Assembly: GCA_000620205.1 (NCBI GenBank)
Contig: JHVP01000012.1
Span: 1 to 64,000, forward strand
Length of the DNA: 64,000 nt
Reading direction: 5' to 3'
DNA from: Geodermatophilaceae bacterium URHA0031
GTDB lineage: Bacteria > Actinomycetota > Actinomycetes > Mycobacteriales > Geodermatophilaceae
Shown: positions 1 through 8,219 of the stretch, in pieces
How the letters are laid out: each line of letters opens with the position of its first letter
Numbering within the stretch: position 1 is the stretch's first letter
Made by a program: the position numbers and the translations under genes
The notes under the pieces: model-generated
What the model saw: the letters and a program-made list of their open reading frames with translations, nothing else
What the model was told of the DNA's origin: nothing
The model's database searches: none

Positions 1-303
1 CCACCCGCGGTCACTCCCCTGCGACTGGTCTCGCCGATACCGGTGACCGCCGGGGAAACCGCCCTCAGCACCGCTTGACACAAGAGGAGCGTCACCCGGG
101 CGCGTGCGATTCGTTGTGACGAGTTGCTGCGCTCAGAGCAGGAAGGCCAGCACCGTCAGCAAGGGCGCCAATGAGGCCAGCTGTCGTGGGGGAGTGGGCA
201 GGTTCTCAAGATGCCTCGCCGCAGTCAGTTCCAGCTCGTCACGGACGCCTTCTCGGTCATGCCTGCCCCGCCTCAGGTGGGCGCCATGAGAAGGAGGACG
301 GAC
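1..303. other. Intergenic, left edge of integrated element
   Basis: No convincing gene is visible here. Short open frames exist on both strands but lack a ribosome site and have no recognisable domain. A TTGACA hexamer at 75-80 could be a -35 box, but no good -10 follows at 16-18 bp. The stretch probably holds the promoter of the excisionase-like gene that begins at 304. It lies inside the integrated element whose chromosome junction is near 2182-2223, so the element continues left beyond the window. Confidence 0.4.
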
Positions 304-699
304 GTGAGCGACGAGCAGTTGAGCATCTCGGGGGTTCCGACAGGCGGCACTCGGCGCAAACCTCGCAGTCGTCGACCGCTTCGTCCGGCCTTGGTGCCTC
401 ATGTGGACCCGAAAGATGCAGCCCCGGGCCCTCGTCTCCAAGCCGCCGACGGTCCTGGCAGTGGAGCTGCGGGCTCGCGCATGCTCGGCGTCCAGGACGT
501 CGACGACCTCGGCGTACGCACCGACTTGCTGACCGCCTGCCGCATCGCGCTCGGCATCGGGTCCACGACGGCCTACGCGCTGGCCGGCCGGGACGAGCTC
601 CCGTTCCCCGCCTACCGAGTCGGCCGGCAGTGGGTGGTGCCAACCGCCGGTCTCCGTGCATTCCTCGGACTGCCGCAGCAACGGTCAGCTCAGGGGTGA
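304..699 (+). CDS. Excisionase-like helix-turn-helix protein
   Basis: About 131 aa. The C-terminal third looks like an excisionase/MerR-type winged HTH of the kind found in Xis and HTH_17 proteins: an IALGIGSTTAYALAG recognition-helix segment, then an ELPFPAYRVGRQWVVP wing, then a short helix. The N-terminal half is basic and Pro/Gly-rich with no recognised domain. I chose GTG 304 because AAGGAGG lies six bases upstream; in-frame starts at 211 and 286 lack such a site. The gene converges on the integrase, with only 18 bp between stop codons. That fits a directionality factor or DNA-binding regulator of the element. Xis function is inferred from fold and neighbourhood. It could also be a general repressor of the integrated element. 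Confidence 0.6.
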   Translation: MSDEQLSISGVPTGGTRRKPRSRRPLRPALVPHVDPKDAAPGPRLQAADGPGSGAAGSRMLGVQDVDDLGVRTDLLTACRIALGIGSTTAYALAGRDELPFPAYRVGRQWVVPTAGLRAFLGLPQQRSAQG

Positions 700-717
700 C
701 ACAGGTTCGACACGACG

Positions 718-1935
718 TCACCCCGACTGGTGCGCTCCCGATCCGCGCGGGACGAGGGCGGCGGCGGCCTCGGCGGCTTGCCGGCCCACGCCCTCCAGCA
801 GATGTGTGTAGGTGTCGGACGTGATCCGGATGCCGGAGTGTCCGAGACGCTTCGCGACGACGGTCATGTCGACGCCGGCCGCGAGCATGATCGACGCCTG
901 CCCGTGCCGGAGGTCGTGCAGCCGCACCCGCCGCAGCCCGGCGTCAGTGACGAGAGCCTGGAAGGTCCTGGAGACGACCTCGGGCTTGAGGTAGGAGCCG
1001 TCCTCGCGGGCGAAGACCAGGTCGTGCTCCTCGTACGCCGCGCCGAACGCTGGCCTCTCCGCGTCCTGCTGTAGTCGGTGGGCGATCAGCGAGCCTGCCG
1101 TCGAGGCGTCGAGATCCACCCGACGGTCCGCACCGCTGGCGGTCTTCGGCTGCCCTACCACGCTCGCGTAGCCGACCTGCACCACTGACTGGCGAACCCA
1201 CAGCACCCGCTTGTCCAAGTCCACGTCACCCCAGCGCAGACCCACGACCTCACCGCGGCGCAGTCCCGTCATCGCCAGCACCTCGAACAGCACACCCAAC
1301 CGGTGGCCGGCGGAGGCATCGAGGAAGGCGCCGAGCTCCTCGGGCTCCCAGGGACGGACCTTCGGCCGGCGAGTGGGCTCCAGCTCGGCCAGCGCCGCCG
1401 GGTTGTAGGGGATGACGCGACGCCGGACCGCGTCGTTGAGCGCCGACCGCAGCGTGGCGTGGATCCGGCGCACCGAGGACGGCGACAGCCGCTTGGAGCG
1501 CGTGCCCTGCCGGCGCAACGACGCCAACGCCCGGTCGACGTCGTCCACGGTCAGGTCCGCGAGCCGGTAGTGGCCCAGCAACGGGATCCAATAGTCCCGC
1601 AGGTGCCCTTGGGTGTGCAACGCGGTGGACGGCCGGAACCGACCGGCGTCCTTCTTCCGCTCCAGCCAGCTCTCCAGGTAGCCGGCCACGGTGACCCGGC
1701 GCTGGTCCTGCACCCGCACGCCCTGTCCGGTCGCCGTGAGCGAGGCCTGCAGAGCAGCCCGGGCGTCGGCGGCGGAGTCGTAGCCGCCCCGCCGGACCTG
1801 ACGTCGCCGTCCGGAGGGATCGCGCACGTCATGGGCGAAGAACCACGAGCCGTGCCGCTTCGGGCAGTTCTTCCGCCGGCCAGCCGCGTCGAGGGCCGGT
1901 GGGCAGCTGCATCGCTTGAACACCGTCCCGGTCAC
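718..1935 (-). CDS. int: Tyrosine recombinase / integrase
   Basis: About 405 aa, a usual size for actinobacterial phage or ICE integrases. The N-terminus has a small Cys-containing, probably DNA-binding motif (CSCPPALDAAGRRKNCPKRH), then an arm-binding domain, a SAM-like core-binding domain near residues 60-170, and the catalytic domain. Catalytic residues are all visible: Arg in TGLRRGE (near 226), HDLRH (near 339), GHS, and the Tyr nucleophile in SDTYTHLLEG (near 374). The frame stays open upstream to 2229, but GTG 1935 begins VTGTVFKRC and has GGAGG nine bases upstream, so the longer version is rejected. The gene reads away from the tRNA fragment at 2182-2223. It should catalyse integration into, and excision from, a tRNA-Thr gene. 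Confidence 0.9.
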   Translation of the reverse strand: MTGTVFKRCSCPPALDAAGRRKNCPKRHGSWFFAHDVRDPSGRRRQVRRGGYDSAADARAALQASLTATGQGVRVQDQRRVTVAGYLESWLERKKDAGRFRPSTALHTQGHLRDYWIPLLGHYRLADLTVDDVDRALASLRRQGTRSKRLSPSSVRRIHATLRSALNDAVRRRVIPYNPAALAELEPTRRPKVRPWEPEELGAFLDASAGHRLGVLFEVLAMTGLRRGEVVGLRWGDVDLDKRVLWVRQSVVQVGYASVVGQPKTASGADRRVDLDASTAGSLIAHRLQQDAERPAFGAAYEEHDLVFAREDGSYLKPEVVSRTFQALVTDAGLRRVRLHDLRHGQASIMLAAGVDMTVVAKRLGHSGIRITSDTYTHLLEGVGRQAAEAAAALVPRGSGAHQSG

Positions 1936-2070
1936 TGACCTCTCCCTCCGCTCCGACCGATCGCCCACCCGATCGAGCCAGGGGCTCGAGCGGCGGTGGG
2001 CAGCGTCGCGGGCAGCCCTGACACCACTCCAGCGGGGGAGCAGCCGGGCACGATTTGGGCACGCCGTAGC

Positions 2071-2166
2071 CGGCGGTACCTGGTCAGCGGTGGTCGACGG
2101 CGGTGCTCGACACTGCCTCTGACCTGGACGAACGGTCTGGCACGGCGGCATACGGCGGTGCCTGGT
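2071..2166 (+). repeat. Direct repeat pair, possible integrase arm sites
   Basis: CGGCGGTACCTGGT at 2071-2084 and CGGCGGTGCCTGGT at 2153-2166 match at 13 of 14 bases and are 82 bp apart in the same orientation. They lie between the integrase start and the tRNA-fragment core. Tyrosine integrases bind short repeated arm-type sites beside the attachment core, so these are candidates, but in a GC-rich background the match is modest. The rest of 1936-2322 contains no gene. Confidence 0.3.
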
Positions 2167-2181
2167 GAAGCCCCGGAGGCG

Positions 2182-2223
2182 CTCGTAATGAGAAGGTCGT
2201 CGGTTCGATTCCGACAGGCGGCT
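2182..2223 (+). other. Attachment-site remnant: 3' half of tRNA-Thr(CGT)
   Basis: The segment reads as the 3' half of a tRNA: anticodon loop CTCGTAA (anticodon CGT, Thr), a variable region AGGTC, a perfect T-arm (GTCGG, loop TTCGATT, CCGAC), the acceptor 3' strand AGGCGGC and a discriminator T. No partner exists upstream: there is no GCCGCCT acceptor strand, no D-arm, and the 5' anticodon stem does not pair. This is the expected scar when an element inserts at the 3' end of a tRNA gene. The intact tRNA should sit at the far left end of the element, outside the window. The integrase next door supports this reading. Confidence 0.75.
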
Positions 2224-2322
2224 CTCCACCCCTCCGGCCCGCCGCCGGAGGTGTCACCCGGACGGGTGATCACCACCCCGATCGGCCTGCGGTGACCGCG
2301 CAGGGCGGTCGATGACAGGTCC

Positions 2323-4605
2323 ATGGAGCAGCTGCAGCGACCGGTGACGGCGCGACGCCGACCGGCCTGGGCGCTGCTGCTCACCCTCGCCCTGTCGGCC
2401 CTCTTCGCCACCGGCGTGGGGGACCGGCCCGCTGGGCTGGCCTGGGACCGGGCCTACGACGTCGTCCTGTTCAACCTGCCCTACCTGACCGCCGCCTGGG
2501 CCTGCTTCGCCGCGGCCGCGCGGGTACCGGGCGAACGGATGGCCTGGTGGGGTCTGGGTCTCGCGCTCTCGCTGAGCGCGGTGGGCAACGCCCTGCGGGT
2601 GCTCGCCACGGGCATCGACGGCACCGGGCCCACGACCCCGCTGTCGGACGCGGTCACCCTCGCCGGGTACCTGATGCTCTACGTCTTCGTGGTCGGCCTC
2701 ATCCGGGCCCGGGTGCCCCGCTTCCACCCGAGCATGTGGCTGGACGGCGTGATCGGCGCCCTCGGCAGCCTCTCCCTCGGCGTCGCGTTCGTGCTGGGGC
2801 CCTACCTGTACCCCGACGCCGGCGAGCGGGTCGTGGAGCTCACCGAGCTGGTGGGCCCGACCACCGACGTGCTGCTGCTGGCGGTGCTGGTCGCCGTCGG
2901 CTCCATCCTGGGCGTCCGGGTCGACCGCACCCTGCTGGCGCTGGCCGCGGGCCTGTTCTGCGTCTGCGTCTCCGACATCGCTCTCTTCGCCCTGCAGTAC
3001 CAGGGTCGCTACGTCGACGGTGGCCCGCTGGAGCTCGGCTGGCTGAGCTGCATGGTCCTGGCGGCGCTCGCGGCGTCCTGGGCCCGCGAGCACCCCCAGC
3101 CGACCGATCCCCACGTCGGGTCCCGGATCGGCTGGCGGCTGGTCGCCGTGCCGCTGGTCTGCACCGTGGCCAGCCTGTTCGTCCTCGGGTACGGCTGGTC
3201 ATACCCGGTGCCCGCCGTCTCGGCGTACCTGGCGATCGCGTGCGTGCTGGCCGGCATCCTGCGGATCGCCGTCACCTTCAACGAGGTCCGCAGCTTCAAC
3301 GAGGTCAAGCTCGAGGCCCGGACCGACGAGCTCACCGGGCTGGCGAACCGCCGCGCGCTGCTGACCCGTGCCCAGGCCATCCTCGCCGTGGCCACCCCGA
3401 GCCGGCCGGCGGCCCTGCTGCTGCTCGACCTCGACGGGTTCAAGGAGGTCAACGACAGCCTCGGGCACCCCGCCGGCGACGACCTGCTGCGCCAGGTGGG
3501 GCCGCGACTACGCAGCGCGCTGCGCGCCGAGGACGTCCTCGCCCGGCTCGGCGGTGACGAGTTCGCCGTCATGGTGCCCGACACCAGCGTGGCCGAGGCC
3601 CAGGCCCTGGCCCACCGGCTGCGCGAGCTGCTGCTCCAGCCGTTCACCGTCGAGGGGATCCGGCTGCACGTCGGGGTCAGCATCGGCGTGTCGACCGCCC
3701 CGGTCCCCGCCGCCAGCGTCCAGGAGCTGCTGCGCTCCGCCGACGTCGCGATGTACACGGCCAAGAGCGCCCGTGAGGGCGTGCACGTCCACGTGCCGGA
3801 CGCCGTCAGGTCCGTCGGCGACCGGCTGCGCACCATGGAGGAGCTGCGGACCGCGCTCACCAACGACGAGCTCGTCGTGTTCCTGCAGCCCCAGGTGGAC
3901 CTGCGGGACGGGACCGTCATCGGCGCCGAGGCGCTGGTCCGGTGGCAGCACCCGGTCCGCGGGCTGCTCTCGCCGGCCGACCTGCTGCCCGCCGCGGAGC
4001 AGGCCGGGTTGCTGGGGCAGCTCACCGACCAGGTGCTGGAGCTGGCCCTCGCCGCGGCCGGCCGGTGGTGGACCGAGCAGCAGGTGGCGGTGTCGGTGAA
4101 CCTGACCGCGGCCAACGTGACCGACCTCGACCTGCCGAGCAAGGTCTCCGCCGCCCTGCTCCGGCACGGGCTGCCGCCGCGGGCGCTGACGCTCGAGCTC
4201 GTCGAGGACACGCTCATGGCCGACCCGGAGCGGGGTCGGGCCGTGCTCGGTGACCTGCGCCGGCTCGGAGTCCGGACGTCGATCGACGACTACGGCACCG
4301 GCTACAGCTCGCTGGCCTACCTGCGCAACCTGCCCGCCGACGAGCTCAAGCTGGACCGCAGCCTGACGGCGGACGTCGACTGCGACCCCCGGGCCTCCGC
4401 CATCGTGCGGCACACGGTGGCACTCGCCCACGACCTCGGGCTGAGCCTGGTCGCCGAGGGCGTGGAGGACGTCGCGACCGGTGCCGTGCTCGCCGGGCTC
4501 GGCTGTGACGTGGCGCAGGGCTACGCGATCGCCCGCCCGATGCCCGTCGACCACTTCCTCGCCTGGCTAGCCGCCGCCGCCGAGCTGGACCGGACGGCCG
4601 TCTGA
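2323..4605 (+). CDS. Membrane GGDEF-EAL protein (c-di-GMP turnover)
   Basis: 760 aa. Residues about 1-330 are hydrophobic with roughly nine or ten membrane segments, forming a membrane sensor module. A GGDEF domain follows, with intact GGDEF at 410-414 and an inhibitory-site RAED five residues before it. The EAL domain starts with EALVRW (E536). Residues typical of active phosphodiesterases are visible: VNLTA, ELVEDTLM, DDYGTGYSSL, LKLDRS, AEGVED and QGYAIARP. Both synthesis and breakdown of c-di-GMP therefore look possible; which dominates cannot be read from sequence. The gene is the first chromosomal gene right of the tRNA scar and lies 108 bp upstream of the AdoMetDC-like/acyl synthase pair on the same strand. 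The start has only a weak ribosome site. Confidence 0.9.
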   Translation: MEQLQRPVTARRRPAWALLLTLALSALFATGVGDRPAGLAWDRAYDVVLFNLPYLTAAWACFAAAARVPGERMAWWGLGLALSLSAVGNALRVLATGIDGTGPTTPLSDAVTLAGYLMLYVFVVGLIRARVPRFHPSMWLDGVIGALGSLSLGVAFVLGPYLYPDAGERVVELTELVGPTTDVLLLAVLVAVGSILGVRVDRTLLALAAGLFCVCVSDIALFALQYQGRYVDGGPLELGWLSCMVLAALAASWAREHPQPTDPHVGSRIGWRLVAVPLVCTVASLFVLGYGWSYPVPAVSAYLAIACVLAGILRIAVTFNEVRSFNEVKLEARTDELTGLANRRALLTRAQAILAVATPSRPAALLLLDLDGFKEVNDSLGHPAGDDLLRQVGPRLRSALRAEDVLARLGGDEFAVMVPDTSVAEAQALAHRLRELLLQPFTVEGIRLHVGVSIGVSTAPVPAASVQELLRSADVAMYTAKSAREGVHVHVPDAVRSVGDRLRTMEELRTALTNDELVVFLQPQVDLRDGTVIGAEALVRWQHPVRGLLSPADLLPAAEQAGLLGQLTDQVLELALAAAGRWWTEQQVAVSVNLTAANVTDLDLPSKVSAALLRHGLPPRALTLELVEDTLMADPERGRAVLGDLRRLGVRTSIDDYGTGYSSLAYLRNLPADELKLDRSLTADVDCDPRASAIVRHTVALAHDLGLSLVAEGVEDVATGAVLAGLGCDVAQGYAIARPMPVDHFLAWLAAAAELDRTAV

Positions 4606-4713
4606 CCCGGCCACGATCCGACCAGGGCGACCGGTCAACTTCGGCAGATCTCACCATCAGACACGCCGTCGCGCTCGCGTGCCGTCTGCTGTCGACACAC
4701 CACGCTGGGTGCC

Positions 4714-5148
4714 GTGACAGCATCCCCGATCACCGCCACCGACCTCGCTCGACCGCACCTCTTCGGCACCGGCGACCGGCAGTCGCTGCAGCCAGGGGCC
4801 GACCCGTGGCGCGACCTCGCGCCGGACATCCTCCGCCAGCGGCTGGTCATCGAGGGGGTCCCCGCCCGCCCGATCGACGACGAGCTGATCCGCGGCTACC
4901 TGTCCGCGCTGTCCCGTGCGGTGGACATGGTGCAGCTCATCGAGCCGGTGACGCACCGCTCCGACCTGTACGGCTGGGCCGGCTGGATCCACTGGGAGAC
5001 CTCGGGCGCGCACTTCTACGCCTGGGAGCAGCCGCGGCTGTTCTTCTCGGTGGACCTGTACACCTGCAAGGCGTTCGACGTGGACACCGCCGTCTCCTTC
5101 ACCCAGGACTTCCTCGCCGCGGGCACGATCGTCGCGAAGTCCTTCTGA
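4714..5148 (+). CDS. Degenerate AdoMet decarboxylase (SpeH)-like protein
   Basis: 144 aa, GTG start. The C-terminal half resembles the SpeH class of S-adenosylmethionine decarboxylase, which self-cleaves to a pyruvoyl enzyme: a segment like SAHFYAWEQP aligns with the family's ESH(L/I)TIHSFPE loop, and VDLYTCKAFDVDTA aligns with the conserved VDVYTCGD strand. The serine that becomes pyruvoyl appears replaced (the local sequence is TSGAH) and the second catalytic histidine is absent; the YTC cysteine is kept. Classical decarboxylase activity is therefore doubtful. An AdoMet-binding or partner role is more likely. Residues 13-23 read RPHLFGTGDRQ, nearly identical to residues 14-24 of the next protein. 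The downstream gene starts one base after this stop, so the two are probably co-translated. The fold call is by eye and moderate. Confidence 0.6.
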   Translation: MTASPITATDLARPHLFGTGDRQSLQPGADPWRDLAPDILRQRLVIEGVPARPIDDELIRGYLSALSRAVDMVQLIEPVTHRSDLYGWAGWIHWETSGAHFYAWEQPRLFFSVDLYTCKAFDVDTAVSFTQDFLAAGTIVAKSF

Positions 5149-5149
5149 C

Positions 5150-5932
5150 GTGCGGACCACCCAGCCGGCCACGGCCGCCGGCCCGGGCCGCCCGCAGCTG
5201 TTCGGGACCAGCGACCGGCAGCCCCCGGCCGGCCGGCTGCGGCTGGCCGTCGCCGACACCGCTGCCGAGGTGGCGGCGGCCCAGGCCCTCGAGGCGCAGG
5301 TCTTCCTCGACTCGTTCGACAACACCCCGGACGTCATGGAGCAGGAGTACGGCCACTACACGGACCGCTCCCGCTACGTCGTCGTGCTCGACGACGCCGA
5401 CCGGTCGGCGGTGGGGATGATGCGGCTGATCGTCCCGGACGCCACGGGTGAGCTGAAGACGCTGACCGACGTGGCGGGCCCGCCCTGGCAGCTGTCCGTG
5501 CCGGACTCGCTGCGGTCCGCAGGCCTCGCCGACCGACCGGTCTGGGACGTCGCGACCCTCGCCGTCGCCCGCCGGCACCGCAGCGGTGCCGGCCGCGGCG
5601 AGGTCACCCTCGCGCTGTGCCACGGGCTCTACCGGTACTCCCGGGCGTGCGGCGTCGAGGGCTGGGTCACCGTGCTGGACGACCGGGTGCTCCGGCTGCT
5701 GCGGATGCTGGGCGTGCCGTGGACGGTGATGCCCGGCGCGGACTCCCGGTACTACCTGGGATCCCCGGCCAGCACCCCCTGCGTCTGCCTGCTCGACGCC
5801 ATCCCAGCGAACATGCGGGCCCGCCGACCGGACGTCGCCCCCGCCATGCTCGACGGCGACCTGTGCAGCATCTCCGCCGACCCGGCGGACCTGCACCCTG
5901 GTCGCGGCGTGAGCCCGACCCGGGTTCCGTGA
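5150..5932 (+). CDS. LuxI/FeeM-like N-acyl synthase (GNAT fold)
   Basis: 260 aa, GTG start one base after the preceding stop. After a tag RPQLFGTSDRQ at residues 14-24, the protein shows the acyl-homoserine-lactone synthase / N-acyl amino acid synthase pattern: EAQVF, YVVVLDD, a GMMRLIVPD strand, VWDVATLAVARRHR, and a GWVTVLDDRVLRLLRMLG segment, as in enzymes that transfer a fatty acyl chain to an amino acid or AdoMet-derived amine. Canonical LuxI residues are only partly recognisable, so the substrate is unknown. The C-terminal 60 residues beyond the fold are unassigned. Partnership with the SpeH-like neighbour, whose fold binds AdoMet (the LuxI substrate), suggests an acylated signal or lipid. 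No LuxR-type regulator is nearby. An ordinary GNAT remains possible. Confidence 0.6.
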   Translation: MRTTQPATAAGPGRPQLFGTSDRQPPAGRLRLAVADTAAEVAAAQALEAQVFLDSFDNTPDVMEQEYGHYTDRSRYVVVLDDADRSAVGMMRLIVPDATGELKTLTDVAGPPWQLSVPDSLRSAGLADRPVWDVATLAVARRHRSGAGRGEVTLALCHGLYRYSRACGVEGWVTVLDDRVLRLLRMLGVPWTVMPGADSRYYLGSPASTPCVCLLDAIPANMRARRPDVAPAMLDGDLCSISADPADLHPGRGVSPTRVP

Positions 5933-5941
5933 CGCCCGGGA

Positions 5942-7555
5942 TCAGCGTCGGCGGCGGGTCCCGAAGATCCCGCGGGTGACCTCCCGGCCGAGCGCCGAGG
6001 CGGCCGAGCGGGCGAAGGAGCGGAACGCCGAGGACTTGAGCACCTGCCCGAGGACGCCGTCGTCGGCCGGCTCGGGCTGGGCGCGCCGACGGGCGCGCGG
6101 CGCCGGGTCCTCGGCCCGCTCCCGCTCCGGTGCCGGCGATCGGCGGGGGGCAGGAGCAGGCTCCGGCGGTGCCATCCGCGCGGCCAGCCGCTCGTAGGCG
6201 GAGTCGCGGTCCAGCGGGGTGCCGTACCGGGCCTGCAACGGCGACGCCGCGACCGCCTGCTGCTGGTCGGCCGGGTCCAGCGGGGCCATCGCCGACCGCG
6301 GGGCCCGCAGCATGGTCCAGGCGACCGGGGTGGGCGCCCCGCGCTCGCTGAGCACGGTGATCACCGCCTCGCCGGTGCCGAGCGCGCCCAGCGTCTCGGC
6401 GATGTCGTAGGCGTCGGTCTTCGGGTAGGTGCGCACCGTCTTCTTCAGGGCGTCGGCGTCCTCCGGGGTGAAGGACCGCAGCGCGTGCTGCACCCGATTG
6501 CCCAGCTGGCCCAGGACCGGCGTCGGCACGTCCGTGGGGTTCTGGGTGACGAAGAAGATGCCCACGCCCTTGGACCGGATCAGCCGCACGGTCTGGGTCA
6601 CCGTCTCCAGGAACGCCTTGCTGGCGCCGGTGAAGAGCAGGTGCGCCTCGTCGAAGAAGAAGATCAGCTTCGGCCGGTCCAGGTCGCCGACCTCGGGCAG
6701 CTCCTCGAACAGGTCGGCCAGCAGCCACATGAGGAAGGTGGAGAACAGCCGCGGCCGGTCCTGCAGCTCGCTCAGCTCGACCGCCGTGATGACGCCGCGT
6801 CCGTCCGGCGCCGTCCGCAGCAGGTCGGTCGTGTCCCACTCGGGCTCGCCGAAGAAGACGTCCCCGCCACCGTCCTCCAGGGTGACCAGCTCGCGGAGGA
6901 TGACGCCCGCGGTGGCGCGGGACAGCCCGCCGAGCGTCGCGAGGTCGGCCTTCCCCTCGTCGCTGGTCAGCCAGCTGATCACCGCACGGAGGTCCTTGAG
7001 GTCCAGCAGCGGCAGCCCCGCCGAGTCCGCGTAGTGGAAGACCAGGCCCAGGGAGCTGGTCTGGGTGGCGTTGAGGTCCATGACCTTGCTCAGCAGCAGC
7101 GGGCCGAAGCTGGTGATGGTCGCGCGCAGCGGCACGCCGGTGCCCAGGCCGCCCAGCGCCAGGTACTCGACAGGGAACCCGGTCGGGGTCCAGTCGTCCG
7201 CGGTGTCCGCGGCACGCTTGCTGACCCGATCGCCCGGTTGCCCTGGCCGGGCGATGCCGCTCAGGTCGCCCTTCACGTCCGCGAGCACGACCGGCACGCC
7301 CTGGGCGGAGAGCTGCTCGGCGAGCAGCTGCAGGGTCTTGGTCTTCCCGGTGCCGGTGGCCCCGGCGATCAGCCCGTGCCGGTTCATCATCGACAGCGGC
7401 ACCCGAACCTGCGCCGCGGGGTGCGGGACACCGCCGTGGACGACCGAGCCGAACTCCAGCGCGGGCCCGGGGAAGTCGTAGCCGGCCGCGATCTCGGCGG
7501 CCACGGGATCGGCCGCAGCCGGGTCCGCGGTGGCCTGCTCGTCAGGTGTGGTCAC
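5942..7555 (-). CDS. HerA-like P-loop ATPase (DUF853 family)
   Basis: 537 aa. Walker A GATGTGKT is at 65-72 and a Walker B LIFFFDEAH lies mid-protein, followed by a sensor strand FFVTQNP. The order and motifs match the DUF853/YjgR branch of HerA-FtsK ATPases, annotated as putative helicases with unproven function. The C-terminal 100 residues are Arg/Pro/Ala-rich and end in a basic tail, a possible nucleic-acid or membrane contact. The start is a plausible ATG. The gene converges on the acyl synthase gene with nine bases between stops, and lies downstream of ppa on the same strand with a hairpin between, so it likely has its own promoter in 7556-7646. Confidence 0.85.
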   Translation of the reverse strand: MTTPDEQATADPAAADPVAAEIAAGYDFPGPALEFGSVVHGGVPHPAAQVRVPLSMMNRHGLIAGATGTGKTKTLQLLAEQLSAQGVPVVLADVKGDLSGIARPGQPGDRVSKRAADTADDWTPTGFPVEYLALGGLGTGVPLRATITSFGPLLLSKVMDLNATQTSSLGLVFHYADSAGLPLLDLKDLRAVISWLTSDEGKADLATLGGLSRATAGVILRELVTLEDGGGDVFFGEPEWDTTDLLRTAPDGRGVITAVELSELQDRPRLFSTFLMWLLADLFEELPEVGDLDRPKLIFFFDEAHLLFTGASKAFLETVTQTVRLIRSKGVGIFFVTQNPTDVPTPVLGQLGNRVQHALRSFTPEDADALKKTVRTYPKTDAYDIAETLGALGTGEAVITVLSERGAPTPVAWTMLRAPRSAMAPLDPADQQQAVAASPLQARYGTPLDRDSAYERLAARMAPPEPAPAPRRSPAPERERAEDPAPRARRRAQPEPADDGVLGQVLKSSAFRSFARSAASALGREVTRGIFGTRRRR

Positions 7556-7646
7556 GTCGTCCGTTCCGTCCGGGTGGGCACGTCGGAGGACAGCCTGCCC
7601 GGGACCCCACCGGATCCGGCAGACGCCGACGGCGGCGCACCTGCGG

Positions 7647-7669
7647 CCCTCCTGCAGGGGGCAGGAGGG
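7647..7669 (-). terminator. ppa terminator hairpin (repeat family copy)
   Basis: A perfect 9-bp stem CCCTCCTGC / GCAGGAGGG with loop AGGGG lies just after the ppa stop. No T-run follows, as is usual for GC-rich actinobacterial hairpins. Its arms are the same as those of the larger palindrome at 10504-10554. Confidence 0.65.
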
Positions 7670-7676
7670 TCTGCCC

Positions 7677-8165
7677 TCAGTGGGCGGCGTCCAGGGCGCG
7701 CTTGCGGGAGGCCTCGATCTCGGCCTCGGCCTCCGCCCGGCCCACCCACTCGGCGCCCTCGACCGACTTGCCCGGCTCGAGGTCCTTGTAGGTCTCGAAG
7801 AAGTGCTGGATCTCCAGCCGGTCGAACTCCGACACGTCGTTGATGTCCTGCAGGTGGGCCATCCGGGGGTCGGTCGCCGGGACGGTGAGGACCTTGTCGT
7901 CCCCGCCCGCCTCGTCGGTCATCCGGAACATGCCGATGGCCCGGCAGGTGATGAGGCACCCCGGGAAGGTGGGCTCCTCCAGGAGCACGAGTGCGTCGAG
8001 CGGGTCACCGTCCATCCCGAGCGTCTCCTCGATGTACCCGTAGTCGGCCGGGTACCGGGTCGAGGTGAACAGCATCCGGTCGAGCCGGATGCGTCCGGTG
8101 GCGTGGTCCAGCTCGTACTTGTTCCGCTGGCCCTTGGGGATCTCTACCGTCACGTCGAACTGCAC
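7677..8165 (-). CDS. ppa: Inorganic pyrophosphatase
   Basis: 162 aa, the usual length for a bacterial family I soluble pyrophosphatase. It hydrolyses PPi to two phosphates in the cytoplasm and so drives biosynthetic reactions. The signature [10 protein letters not shown] (residues 52-61) holds the metal-binding aspartates; [13 protein letters not shown] and the [12 protein letters not shown] segment are also conserved. The start ATG opens [12 protein letters not shown], typical of the family. The gene diverges from the PBP4 gene, and the shared 50-100 bp between them must carry both promoters. A hairpin follows the stop. Confidence 0.97.
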   Translation of the reverse strand: MQFDVTVEIPKGQRNKYELDHATGRIRLDRMLFTSTRYPADYGYIEETLGMDGDPLDALVLLEEPTFPGCLITCRAIGMFRMTDEAGGDDKVLTVPATDPRMAHLQDINDVSEFDRLEIQHFFETYKDLEPGKSVEGAEWVGRAEAEAEIEASRKRALDAAH

Positions 8166-8219
8166 GCCGATAGTGTGGCCTACGACGGTCCGCTGCGTCG
8201 GCGGAGGTCACTCCAGGGG

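Noticed and set aside
104-289. Short forward frame at the left edge
   Set aside because: 61 Ser/Arg-rich residues, no ribosome site, no domain, and overlaps the region upstream of the excisionase-like gene.
1936-2229. N-terminal extension of the integrase to 2229
   Set aside because: It runs through the tRNA fragment and would encode it in antisense; GTG 1935 has a proper ribosome site and begins the conserved sequence.
7530-8219. Extension of the PBP4 frame far upstream of 8220
   Set aside because: The open frame continues antisense through ppa, but that region encodes a certain pyrophosphatase on the other strand; high GC keeps antisense frames open.
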